A DNA stretch of 64,000 nucleotides from Toxonevra muliebris (lineage: Eukaryota; Arthropoda; Insecta; Diptera; Pallopteridae): positions 1 through 64,000 of the forward strand of contig OY829331.1 in assembly GCA_963691655.1 (NCBI GenBank), written 5' to 3'. A program made the translations under genes and the position numbers. Under the pieces are notes generated by a model. It had not been told where the DNA came from. It saw nothing but the letters and a program-made list of their open reading frames with translations, and ran no database searches. Below, one piece after another: positions 42,522 to 52,760 of the stretch. The number at the start of each line of letters is the position of its first letter. Positions within the stretch are counted from its first letter, which is position 1.

Positions 42522-43190
42522 CGTCTCTGCTGTTCTAGAGACCGTTGGACGAGCTTCCCAGCCAAAGCTCGTCGAGGCCCTCTGCCTCTAGCACCTCTTC
42601 CTCCTCTGCCATGGGCTGCAGCCCTGCCAAGGGAGTTGGGTGGCATTCCTCCCCGAGCGGAAGAATGCGAATTGCGGGGCAGAACCGCCAGCGGAGTTCC
42701 ACCTGGCAGTACTGCTGAAGTCGCAGAAGACAGTGTTTGCTGAGAGGCCCCACTACTAGTCGACCCTGCAGCACGACTGGTAGAAGGTCCTGCAGCAGCC
42801 ATTGCCTCTACGTTCCCTTCGGTGATTGTGGTGTCATAAGACACAGTAACTGCCTCTACGTGTGGCAATGAGAGCCGTGCTGCCCTTCCACTGGTAGGCT
42901 CAACAGCCCGACCAGCAGAAGACCCCACGGTGCTCATAGCCCTCACTGAAACGGAGGCAGCGGGTTTATTTTTCGACCTGGAAGCGGTCTCTGAGGCAGA
43001 TGACTGATGCTGCGAGGGCCCTCTGGTTGTCAGCCCGGCGGCACGACTAGTAGAGGGCCTCTCAACATCACTCTCCGCCACAAAACCGCTACCTGGCGCA
43101 CCCGACGCCTCGACGATACTGGCCCAAGTAACAGGACCGGTCGCAATATCACCAGTGGACCTCAGCCGCCGAAGAGTCCTTAAATTAGTC
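42518..43190 (-). pseudogene. LINE ORF1, C-terminal part
   Basis: Open from the truncation point near 43190 to the stop at 42518 with no internal stop. It is rich in Ser, Ala, Arg and Gly and contains two related blocks, PSTSRAAGLTTRGPSQHQ and PSTSRAAGSTSSGASQQ. The C-terminus is arginine/glycine-rich (GRGGRGARGRGPRR), an RNA-binding type of tail. No CCHC knuckle is present in the preserved part, which is unusual for this LINE group. The stop overlaps the ORF2 start as ATGA, suggesting termination-reinitiation coupling. Confidence 0.75.
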
Positions 43191-43806
43191 TAAATGACAA
43201 TCCGTTGCGAAATATAGAAACTTATTAGGATTAAACATTTAACAGCCTCTATTTTATATATAGATGTATACCTGTTATGCTAGTTTCAAATAAATTATTT
43301 CAAATAGTCCAAAAAAAATCACAAATATGCCCTAAGTTTCCCGCAGAGCTGTAAAAGATTGCAGTCATTTCGAACTGCATTCATTGAAGTCACTGGAAAT
43401 GAATTACGTTTTCTGATTACAGTCTTTGATTTCATTTGAGACTTATGACTTTCAAAAATTAAGTCACCAATCTTTTTGAAGTCAATGACTGCTCATTGAT
43501 TATAGCAATCAATTTGAGTCTTCAATGGAAATAAGTCACAATCAAATTGGTTTGAAGTCACAGTCATGACTTCAAATTGGTTTAAAGTCGCAGTCATGAC
43601 TTCAAATCTTGCAGGAAGCTTTGTTGTTCATCACTCTGCATTAAGTAATGGGCATAGCTCAAACAATTTTGAAGCCTATTTGAAAAATTTTACTTTTAAG
43701 TAATGGTACGTCATGAGTAATGATATTACAAAAGTAATCATTTACGCATGTTCACATACGCTGTCTTTTTATTCTAAAATATGTAAATTTTGGTACACAC
43801 ATATAA

Positions 43807-44514
43807 GGGGCCGTTCACATATTACATAACGCGCGAGGGGGGAGGAGGGTCTAACAATTTGTTACTAAGTGTTATGAGGGGGAGGGGAGGGGGGGGGGGA
43901 AGTCATCAACCGCGTTACGTAACGCAGATTTTATACTATCGAATACAGATGACTTCAAAATTCCACTAGTTTATAAAATTAATTTCCTCCCGCTGAATTC
44001 GATAATCATGGCTACATTTTTTTATGGATCATTTTGTGAGATAAATATTGTAATTTTTTAAACTTTTTTATAATTTAAAAATTATATCTCGAGCTAGAAA
44101 TATCCTGTTGTTCTTAATACCAAATAAAAATTATTGTGATAGCAAACTTGTACAATTCAATTGATTCAAAAGATATCGATATAAATAGGTCAAATTTTAC
44201 AAAAAAAGCAATTTTCAATTTTATTTGAATGTTCTATGAGCGATATTAATCCATTACCGACGAGCGGGAACCAAAGTAGATAGATCAAGAAAGTAACTTG
44301 AGAAAAAAATTGTTTATGAACCTGGCCCTGGAACGGCTTAGCGACAAGGTGGCATATGGCACCACTAGACATTACTGGGTTAAGGATGTAAAATGCTTTA
44401 AAATGGCGAGAAAAAAATTTGTTACGTTACTAGGGAGGAGGCCTTTGTGTTACGACCAGGGGGGAGGGGTCAGAATTGGTCAAAAACTGCGTTACGTAAT
44501 ATGTGAACGGCCCC
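43807..44514. mobile_element. GGGGCCGTTCAC-ended element, copy 2 (E2)
   Basis: Ends GGGGCCGTTCACATATTAC and its inverse match E1 at 34526-35537, and subterminal sequence is shared for about 200 bp on the left and 150 bp on the right. It lacks the CAGAGC insert of E1 but contains a 130-bp TTAA-flanked insert that E1 lacks. A G-rich tract lies at 43866-43900. Confidence 0.88.
44250..44379. mobile_element. piggyBac-like 130-bp MITE with TTAA target duplication, nested in E2
   Basis: TTAA at 44246-44249 and 44380-44383; E1 has a single TTAA at the matching position (35396-35399). The ends TCCATTACCGACGAG and, inverted, CCCAGTAATGTCTAG are weakly alike and end in CC(C/A), as piggyBac-type ends do. 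A related copy is at 30418-30549. Confidence 0.75.
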
Positions 44515-45679
44515 TAAAATAAAATGGCATCATGAACAAAAGAAATTAATGTTCACGCATTTTTACGTGAAAATTATATCGCGCTCACACATCTTCACAT
44601 GGGAATTTTAAAAATTAAATCGCGCTCTAGCATGCTCACGTGAAAATTATGTCACGCGTATCTCTATTGTCACCATGGTGAATTTTCGATTCTCGCTTTC
44701 TCACGAAAATCACGTCATGTGCCCATCTCTATTCTAAATTTCAATTGCCGACGACATGTAAGGTATTTATTAAATTTTAACGGCACAATGTAAAAACAAA
44801 AATAACATTGCAGATTGATTACACTAGTTTACAAATGATATTTTCACGTGCAGTACACTTTATTATATAGCGTATTGGGTTTGGCCGGATATTTGCAACA
44901 AGAAAAATAATTCGTAACAAGTGTGAACATGAAAATGTGTAAGATTCTGAAAAATAACTTAAATGACTTCCAAGTTATTTTCATGAATTCAATTTATTTC
45001 GGTGAAGTCAATTGACTTCAAATGACTTCAATTGACTTCAAATTACTTAAATTCACTTTAAATGACTTCAAAATGAATGATCTTAAGTCAATTTGTTAAG
45101 ATTAGGACTGCAAATAAGAGATTGATCATTCATGACTTCAAAAATGAAGGATAAGTCATTGACTTCAAATTGACTTGTGACTTCAAAGTCTTAATTCCGC
45201 ATTCACAAAAAGACTGGATTATTGCAATCATTTTTTTAGAAGTCAGTTGACTTCAAAATTAAAAAGACTGCAATCTTTTACAGCTCTGGTTTCCCGTACC
45301 AAAACGTATATAACCCCTTAATTCTTTATTTTCGTCTCAAAAAAGATTAACTTTTGTGCGGGACGTATTCTTTACAATTTAATATATATGGCCTTACATT
45401 TATATCCTTAATATCTACATTAGGGTGCCAGTAAGCTATATGGAAAATTTTTTTTTTTCGAAAAATCTATTGATGACAACCCTTCGGTCGGTTCGTTTTA
45501 ATTAAAAAAATTACCTGTATAAAATTTCAGGTCAATTGAATAATGGGAAGTGGTGCCTTAAGTCCTAAAAAATTTGGAAATTTTGTGGCCAAAATTTATA
45601 TTTGGTTATTTACATCTCAGACTTTTTTCAATTTATATAATTTTATTTTCTTTACAAAATTTATAAATCTATCAAAGAG

Positions 45680-45935
45680 CAGAGTTGGGTAGTAATAATT
45701 CCGTTAAGAATTAAACTCCATTTCCATTCCAATTACAAAAAATTGTAATTGGTACTTTAATGTTTTCAATTCCTTAGTAATGCAATTGATAAATAATAAA
45801 AGTAATAAAGGAATTTATTATTTAAGTGTAATCAATTACTTTCTTGGAATTAAATTCCAATTTAGTTGGAATGATTCCTCGAAAGTAATTGATTCCCTTT
45901 TAGTTCAATTACAACAAAGCAAAAAAAAAAAAAAA
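45680..45935. mobile_element. hAT-like MITE, left part only
   Basis: CAGAGTTGGGTAGTAATAAT at 45680 is a hAT-type terminus, followed by clustered AATTCCAATTAC words. The right end was not found; the sequence runs into poly-A and then copy C of the dispersed family. Confidence 0.55.
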
Positions 45936-45941
45936 CAATGG

Positions 45942-46817
45942 ATATTTGATGTGTAAACAGTTAAACCAACTGAATGCCATATACATAAGCTGACATATGT
46001 ATAGCCATTTATAGGGATTTGATGTATAATCTATATGCTTAGGTAAATAATTCAAATTGAAAGAATTCTTTTATAAAGTCAAAAATTTATTAGATATCAT
46101 TATCTTTTATATATATATTTAATAGCCCAATTCACTATAAATTGCAAATGGCCTTGCATCAATGCAAATGCAAATTTTTGTTCCATATCGCATGTATTTG
46201 TTGTTGTGATAGCAGAAATATTTTGCATTTCCATCAAAACCTGAATAGGGCTGATATGTTGTAGTTGAATCATTTTTCTTTTACTCAATGCATCGGGCAC
46301 GATATGCTCGCATATTTGCAACTGTAATTGCATATTTTTTTCCGCCGTGGTTTGCTGTCATTATCACTAAATTTTGTTTATACATTTATTATTGAAACCT
46401 AGATTCTTTATTACTTATCATTTTGTATTGTTTTTATATTTTAAAAATATTTAATTTTAATCCAATCTAACTAACCGAATTCAAAACCTATCAAACGCTT
46501 GTGTTTGCTACGGCGACTTCTCTGCTTGTATGGTATAGTCGATCTCCACACGTTTAACACCAACAAATAATTCTGCCACGAATAAATGTACACACACATT
46601 TTGTTTTCGTATGTACATATATATGTGAGTAAATTGATCGAAACATAAACAAACAATCTCCGCTCGTATTTTAATTTCTCCCTCTCTTCTTCTCTTCTCT
46701 TTGTTGCTTAGAGTAGTCATGTCGCGCAGTAGTGTGAGCGAGAGAGGAGCGGGACGTTACAGTTATCTTACATCTTACGATACAGTTATTCTTAAATATT
46801 ACACATTTGAAATTTTA
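45942..46817 (-). mobile_element. Dispersed element family, copy C
   Basis: Reverse-oriented relative to B, with an internal deletion between about 46346 and 46350 that removes ~300 bp present in A and B. The left tip starts at GATATTTGATGTGTAAACA: the 20-bp hairpin tip is exactly missing, yet the flank ACAATGG found outside the tip in B is present. The minus-strand frame MQLQLQICEHIVPDALSKRK (46333-46100) is open. Confidence 0.78.
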
Positions 46818-46879
46818 TGAAAATATTGTAAAATGCTTCTAATAAGCCGTTACGAGATAAATGACCCGCATTTTATACT

Positions 46880-47300
46880 GATTCGCTTTAATATAAGGGA
46901 TCCAAGATATAGTAGGAGAAACTCATCCTAACTATCTGACTTTGTGGAAATTTGATTATTTCCACTACACAGTTAACCTTAAATAGGCATAGCAAATTGA
47001 GTTTGATTTGTCCGATCATTTTTCTTTTCTCGAGCCTTTCAGAGTCCAATTGCTGCAGTTTTTAGTCCATGCTAGGCGATTTATTTCTATCCATTTCGTC
47101 AACAACGACTTTTTGGCTGATCGTCTCCCATACAGACCGCGCTTTCATTTCTTTCTGCGTAAGGCACTTATATTCACGTTGTAATAGCTCTTTAGCTCAG
47201 TCCTTATTGTGACTGCACTTTTCAACCGATCATTTATTGTCTTCCATAGTCTTCTTGATCCTTTTGTCCTTTCAAGCGGGTACCTTTTTTCTGGATCAGT
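46880..47300 (-). pseudogene. Tc1-like transposase remnant, N-terminal half
   Basis: Minus-strand pieces include RLIQKKGTRLKGQKDQEDYG and TIRTELKSYYNVNISALRR, the linker region before the catalytic core in Tc1-type transposases. The segment 46905-46965 (ACTTTGTGGAAATTTGA...TTTCCACTACAC) matches 60920-60985 beside the 173-bp satellite, which ties this copy to the Tc1-like family embedded there. Confidence 0.5.
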
Positions 47301-47653
47301 CTAACAGCAGTCGAATGTAAGCATCAGATTTCTTCTGATATTTAACTTTATAACACTCCTTGATACTTAAGCACAAAAATTTCGAAATTATGGTGGCGGG
47401 AGAATTGTTTATACTTTGCAGTTGTTTTTGATACTTTTTTAAAAATTCTTTTCGCCAAACAAGCGCAATAAAAAATTGTACATTCCGCTTAAATACATTC
47501 TTAAAACATAAACAAGGGAATCTCCTTTTCAAAGGAAGGGAAATTTTGTCTTAGTTAAGAAATATTACCAAAATTGCAGTAGTGTTGCAAGTGGTCCGCC
47601 AGTGTAACTTGTGTGAAACATTGATTTACTTATCTAGCTAGCGCTTTTTAATA

Positions 47654-47966
47654 CTACTACTACTATTATGGCAAAACAACCCCTAGAGAGCCAAGGCCGA
47701 GCTTTTCGCATCCATTCATGTTGTGTGAGTTATATTTGCATACGAATGGAAGGGACCTACAGTTTTATGCCGAATCCGAACGGCGAAGTGAAAAGCTTTT
47801 CATAGGCATTTTTTTACACTTGGAGGTATGCCATTGCCAACCAAGAGGGTGTGCGTATAGAAAAATTTTTATTTTTGATTTTTGAGCGTTCCCAGATATG
47901 AACCCGCGCACCTCTGCGTAGCAGTCTAACACACTAATCACTAGGTTACAGCGACCGCCGTTGATA
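47654..47966 (-). mobile_element. tRNA-derived SINE, copy 2
   Basis: Read on the minus strand from 47966: CGGCGGTCGCTGTAACCTAG, an A-box-like CCTAGTGATTAG, then GCGCGGGTTCATATCTGGG with a B-box-like GGTTCATATC about 40 bp on. The body ends with CCGTTCGGATTCGGCATAAA ACTGTAGG, shared with copy 1, and the tail is a short TAG/TAC microsatellite (47654-47668). Same family as 10680-10995 with a different 3' tail. Confidence 0.78.
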
Positions 47967-47967
47967 A

Positions 47968-48243
47968 TTATTTCTCTCTGGCAATACCACACTGGTAGTG
48001 TTTCAATAACAGTAAAAAAAAATTGTTCAGGCTATTCGCAGTCTCTTTCTGTTTTACAGTTTTATCATTGCACATTAGCTCTCTAATTCCAACTTCATTT
48101 TTATTTTGTTGGTTAAATATTGCGTTATTTTCAGTTTTCCAAAGCTTTTTGTTGCAATTTAGGCTGCTTTCGATTTCATTTACAAAATATTTTTTGATAT
48201 GATCTTCGAAGATATTGGATTTTTGCGAAAATGCCACGCCCAC
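47968..48243 (-). pseudogene. CR1-type LINE fragment, EN-RT linker region
   Basis: The minus-strand frame has VNEIESSLNCNKKLWKTENN and NDKTVKQKETANSLNNFFL, the linker that lies between endonuclease and RT in CR1/Rex-type LINEs (KxWKxIN...IANxFNxFF). The SINE starts at once on its 3' side. No other part of the LINE is nearby. Confidence 0.6.
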
Positions 48244-48759
48244 TTTGAGATACGGTCACATTTTATAGCCCACAACTTGACATACATACAAGTGCATTTC
48301 TACATCAAATTTGACTAAGATCAGATAAACGGTTTATGATTACATAAGGAAAACACATAGATTTGGAAATAATTTGCATGTATGTGTGTGGATGTATTTA
48401 CGCATACATATGGTACATATATTCTTTTATATATATTTTCCTTAAACCCCAAAACTACATTGTGCGTCTAAATCAGTGATCGGCAAAATTGAAAATGAGA
48501 TTATGTTGGTGAGCTCAGAGTAATTGCCATACACTGTATAAAAATAAAACTAAAAGCCGTCACATGACAAATAAGTAACTTAAAAAACTTAAACTAAAGG
48601 TATTCTTCCAATGCATTTATTTAAATCTATTCATTGCATGTTACGAAAGGCATTTGAAATCAGAAGTAATTTTTTTGCGTTAATTTTTAGTCATACACAT
48701 AATTTCTCGCAGTGATAAAAAATCAACACAACCGCTGCTCACGTTTCTTCGTCGCTGTT

Positions 48760-50884
48760 CAGTGCTGCCGTTTTGAAAATTTTAAGGGGGGGAATTTTTC
48801 CTTTTAAGAGGAGGATTTTGCTTTACAGGGGAGGAATTTTTCAAAATGTCTTACAAGTTTTCAAATAAGTATTACTTAGAATCTAGAGTCTTAGATAATT
48901 GCAAACAGTTGCACTAATGTATAGAAATTTTATTAGAAAAAAATACATTTTTTATTCATAGCAGTTACATCTTCAGTCATACTTAAAGCTACAAAATTTA
49001 TGAAAATTATTATTATTTTAAAAGTTTATACATATAATACAATTGTACATATAAACTATTATGCAGTGGCACTGACTGCTATGGTCTTCGGCCAGATTTA
49101 TGAAAATAAAACAAACTCATATACTTAAAAACCAAATATTCCTTCTTTGGAAACAAACGGTAGTATCAGTAAATAATAATAAAAAAAAGTAGTACTGATT
49201 AAAAAACTACATCAAACTTGTCTTCTTTCTTCTCAAAACCGGGTAAAAAAAGTAGAATGTTATTTGTGGTACTTTGAATCAACTTAATCTAAGGTACCTA
49301 GAAGGAGGCATCATTTTTTTTGATGTGTAAACATTTTAGCTCACGGTATGGGCAAAATTTCAAATGTGTAAAATGTAAGAATAACTGTATCGTAAGATGT
49401 AAGATAACTGTAACGTCCAGTTCCCCTCTCGCTCGCACTACTGCGCGGCATGACAGTGCTACTCTAAACAACAAAGAGAAGAGAGGGAGAAAATAAAATA
49501 CGAGCGGAGTTTGTTTGTTTATGTTTCGATCAATTTACTCACACATATATGTACATACGAAAACAAAATGTGTGTGCATATTTATTCGTGGCAGAATTAT
49601 TTGTTGGTGTTAAACGTGTGGAGATCGACTATACCATACAAGCAGAGAAGTCGACGTAGCAAACACAGGCGTTTAATAGGTTTTGCATTCGGTTAGTTAG
49701 ATTGGATTAAAATTAAATATTTTTCAAAATATAAAAACAATACAAAATGATAATTAATAAGGAATCTAGGTTTCAATAAATGTATAAACAAAATGTAGTA
49801 ATAATGATAGCAAACCACGGCATTGTAAAAATTTTGCTTTGTGCATTAACCTTAGAAAGGCAACACTTTTTTATCTATGTAAATAGCAAATATGTTAAAC
49901 AGAAAAAAACAAGCTTATTTATTATAATTTTCACATCTAATAAAATTTCAAATCGACAGGAAGAAAAACTTAAAGCGCGGAAAAAAAGATGCAATTACAG
50001 CTGCGAATATGCGAACATATCGTGCTCGATGCATTGAGTAAAAGAAAAATAATGCAACTATGATTTGGAGCAATTGCAAAATATTTTTGCTATCACAACA
50101 ACCAATATATGCGATAGGGAATAAAAATTTGCATTTGCAATGATGCAAGACCATTTGAAATTTATAGTGAATTGGGCTATTATATATAAAAGATAATGAT
50201 ATCTAATAAATTTTTAAGTTTATAAAAGAATTGTTTTAATTTGAATATCTCTTTTTTTAGCTTTTCTTACCAATCATTACTGCATTAACAGATGCAGTCA
50301 GCAAGCAATTTCGTTTTTGTCTTTAATTTGATTCAATTGAGAAAAAATTATATTTGCCGCTGCACTGCTATGTGGGAAACTTAAAATTGTGCCAATAAAT
50401 TTTTCCAGTTTTGAAAGCATTTTTTATTTTAAAGCATTTAAATGAAAAATTTCATACCAAAATTCTTTCAGTTCCAAATCTAATATATACATATATATAA
50501 ATTCATTACTAATTTATTGATATTTATTAAATATGCAAACTTACTTTTACGCGGTTTTTCTACTATTGATTTCAATTGTCAAAAATTACAAGCATTAACA
50601 AGCAAAAACTTCTGGAAATGGAACACGAACTTTTGAATTTTGACAGTAATCCAGCAATAAATAAAGTAGAGCTAGTCATAGTAACAAATATTTCACAGAC
50701 AGAAACTAAAATAACCCAACAGAACATATTTAGTTTGATCTACGTTTACAACCAAAAATTCCAGAATATAGCCCAAAAATTCAAGAATATGCAATAGGAG
50801 GATTTTCTCCGATTGGGGAGGACAGGAGGATTGAGATTTGAGCAGAGTACGAATACTCCGAACGGAGTACCTTCGGCAGCACTG
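48760..50884. mobile_element. hAT-type element nested in the previous one
   Basis: Ends CAGTGCTGCCG (48760) and CGGCAGCACTG (50884). Flanks TCGCTGTT and TTGCTGTC agree at six of eight positions. Subterminal GGAGGATTTT/GGGGAGGAAT words occur on both sides (48785-48835, 50795-50830). It hosts copy D of the dispersed family. Confidence 0.72.
49320..50248 (+). mobile_element. Dispersed element family, copy D
   Basis: Begins TTTGATGTGTAAACATTTTA and follows copy B to about 50248 with an internal deletion. The 75-codon frame is broken by an early stop near 50061, whereas the upstream frame with YENKMCVHIYSWQNYLL (49511-49696) is open. The hairpin tip is absent on both sides. Confidence 0.75.
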
Positions 50885-51039
50885 TTGCTGTCTGAACAAC
50901 GCCTAATTGTAAGAGCGTATGAATGCGTCTGATGAGCGTACTGCTCATTTGAGTAAGGTTTGCCGACCACTGCTCTAAATAAACCACAAATTCAAAATAA
51001 TTTGCTATTGATTTTGCAACACATAAAAATAAAAACCTG

Positions 51040-51255
51040 GGCCTATTCAGGCCCATGGGGTAACTTTCGATGTTGAAACAATTCAAAAAAAATTTTATTC
51101 TACCAACTTATTCCGATCGAAACAAATTTTATTTCTTTGTGCTCAAAAAACATTGGCGCAAAAAGTCATCGAGTTTCAGATCGATTCATCAAGAAACAAA
51201 ATAGATATACATGTTTTAACTCAAAATGGGCCTAATTAGGCCCAGGTGCCCATCC
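51040..51255. repeat. Short element bounded by GGGCCTAATTAGGCCC-type palindromes
   Basis: CCTGGGCCTATTCAGGCCCAT at the left and its inverse ATGGGCCTAATTAGGCCCAGG at the right enclose about 170 bp. The right copy contains a 16-bp perfect palindrome. Confidence 0.65.
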
Positions 51256-51890
51256 TAGAGTTAATAGCTTCTATTAATTCATTATTTGTCCAAAATTTTA
51301 ATTGTATGTTATTTTTATTTTGGATAGTTTTAGAATATTTTTTTGTTGTCTCGTAGGCAACCTTCTGGTCTAGAAAAAAGCTACTCGACCGATTCGTCTC
51401 AAATTTTACACTATATTATTTAAAACTTTCTACGTTGAATATTTCTTACTTTTTACATACAAAAAGTAATGAAAAAGCCGTCTGTTTACGTAAAATAAAC
51501 TTCAACAACGCACCATTTTATAAAATTTTTTTTTTTTCATTCTAGTTCCTGCGATAACCACACTCATACTGATTGTAATTTTTTTTTTTGTATTAAATCA
51601 GTGGAAGATCCAAAACATGACTCACCAACAAGATCCGTTTTTTTGAAGAGAGCAACTACGAATTTTTCATATTCTGATTTTTTCTGTTTTGATGTTATTA
51701 TTTATATCTCCTACTATGGTTGTTTTTTTTTATTTATTTATTTTATTTTATTTTTACAACATCCTAATACAGCAAGATTAAAAAATATCTTATAATTTAT
51801 AGTATTAGACAAAGTGTCTTAAAATGAATAGAACAATTATATAATTGACAAAACAGAGTATTTAAAAAAAAAAAAAAAAAAGTTTGACTT
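51256..51890. other. Unassigned AT-rich interval, poly-T/poly-A tracts
   Basis: Holds long T and A runs (51523-51538, 51715-51760, 51864-51881), probably including LINE 3' sequence. No gene seen. Confidence 0.4.
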
Positions 51891-51924
51891 AATTTAAAAT
51901 TATTAAGAAAAGTGTTTTAAATTA

Positions 51925-52760
51925 TTAAGAAAAATGTTTTAAAAGGCCAATTTTGAATTGCGATGCGTTGCTTATTATTTGTAAATGACTAGGAAGGGAG
52001 TTCCAAAGACGCATAGTGTAAATAAAATATTGACGTTCATATGTTAAGTTCGAGTGTTTAAATATAATTAAATTATTAGATCGCTGTGAGCGCGTAAAAC
52101 AAAGTCTTTCATATAAATAATTAGGCTCCTTAGTGAAAATAATCTTATGCAAAAAAATTAGATTTTTGTACTTTAGAAAATTGTTAAGGCTAATAGAGAA
52201 AATCTGTTTAGCATAGCGCGAGACGTGATCTGTTCGTTTTAATCCATAGATGTACCTGGCAATGTTATTGTAAAGGACATTCAATTTTCTATTGCTCACA
52301 GCGTCACTATTAGCATATATTTCGCAACCGTACAACAAAGTTGGGACCAGATAAGTTTTCACAAGTAAAATTCGTATTTTCTTTGGAGTGAAATATTGTG
52401 TTATCCAAAGAGAACGAAGCATTCCATATACTTTTCCTATTGTACTACAAATGTGAGTATTCCATGTAAGGGTTTTATTAAATATGATTCCAAGGTTTTT
52501 TGCTGAATCTACATAGTCAATTTCAGTGCTATTCAATTTAACTTTTGGGATGTTAATGGTGTTTATCGGTTTCCTAGCAATTACTAGACATTTAGTTTTA
52601 TTTGGGTTAAGGCACAGACCATTTAATGACGCCCAATCCTGTATACGCTTCAAGTCTTCGTTTAGATGGTTAACGCAAGTATTAATTTCCTCCAGTTTGC
52701 AGGATGTGTATAATTGCACATCATCTGCATATAACAAATAACAAAGGACCCAGAATGGAA
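51925..52760 (-). pseudogene. CR1-type LINE ORF2, RT C-terminal part
   Basis: Continues the RT with LLYADDVQLYTSCK (catalytic YADD), LCLNPNKTKCLVI, AKNLGIIFNKTLTWNTHI, LVPTLLYGCEIY and the C-terminal TMRLWNSLPSHLQ. These blocks in order are characteristic of CR1-type RTs. From YADD on the frame is open to its natural stop at 51925. Confidence 0.88.

Larger units (their letters stand above)
38830..43193 (-). mobile_element. I/LOA-type LINE (Jockey superfamily), 5'-truncated, with full target duplication
   Basis: The 13-bp target duplication ATGACAATCCGTT lies at 38817-38829 and 43194-43206. On the minus strand the element runs from inside ORF1 through ORF2 to a (TAA)n-type 3' tail (plus strand ATTATTATT from 38830). 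EN-RT-RNase H order with a TAA-repeat tail is what I-type and LOA-type elements have; clade choice between them needs alignment. The copy looks young: a 1,203-codon ORF2 is interrupted by one stop only. Confidence 0.92.
43344..45288. mobile_element. hAT-type MITE with target duplication GTTTCCCG, host of E2
   Basis: GTTTCCCG lies at 43336-43343 and 45289-45296. The terminal inverted repeats match perfectly for 23 bp, starting CAGAGCTGTAAAAGATTGCA. Subterminal regions on both sides are packed with GACTTCAAATTGACTTCAAT-type words (43390-43620 and 44960-45260). Its center holds element E2. No transposase. Confidence 0.93.
35708..45315. mobile_element. Possible TTAA-flanked outer element hosting a transposon nest
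   Basis: GGGGTTATATATGTTTT at 35708 and its inverted near-copy (one mismatch over 17 bp) ending at 45315 are each flanked by TTAA (35704-35707 and 45316-45319). If these are the two ends of one insertion, about 3.3 kb of its own sequence remains after subtracting the LINE and the hAT MITE. They could instead be ends of two separate copies. No transposase was recognised. Confidence 0.45.
48474..50972. mobile_element. hAT-type element with near-perfect 8-bp duplication (outer of two)
   Basis: Ends CAGTGATCGGCAAA and, inverted, CAGTGGTCGGCAAACC; flanks GTCTAAAT (48466-48473) and CTCTAAAT (50973-50980) differ by one base. Another hAT-type element lies inside it. No transposase seen. Confidence 0.82.

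Noticed and set aside
42376..42743. Plus-strand frames opposite the LINE ORF1/ORF2 junction
   Set aside because: Antisense to the GC-rich ORF1 C-terminus; open by composition.
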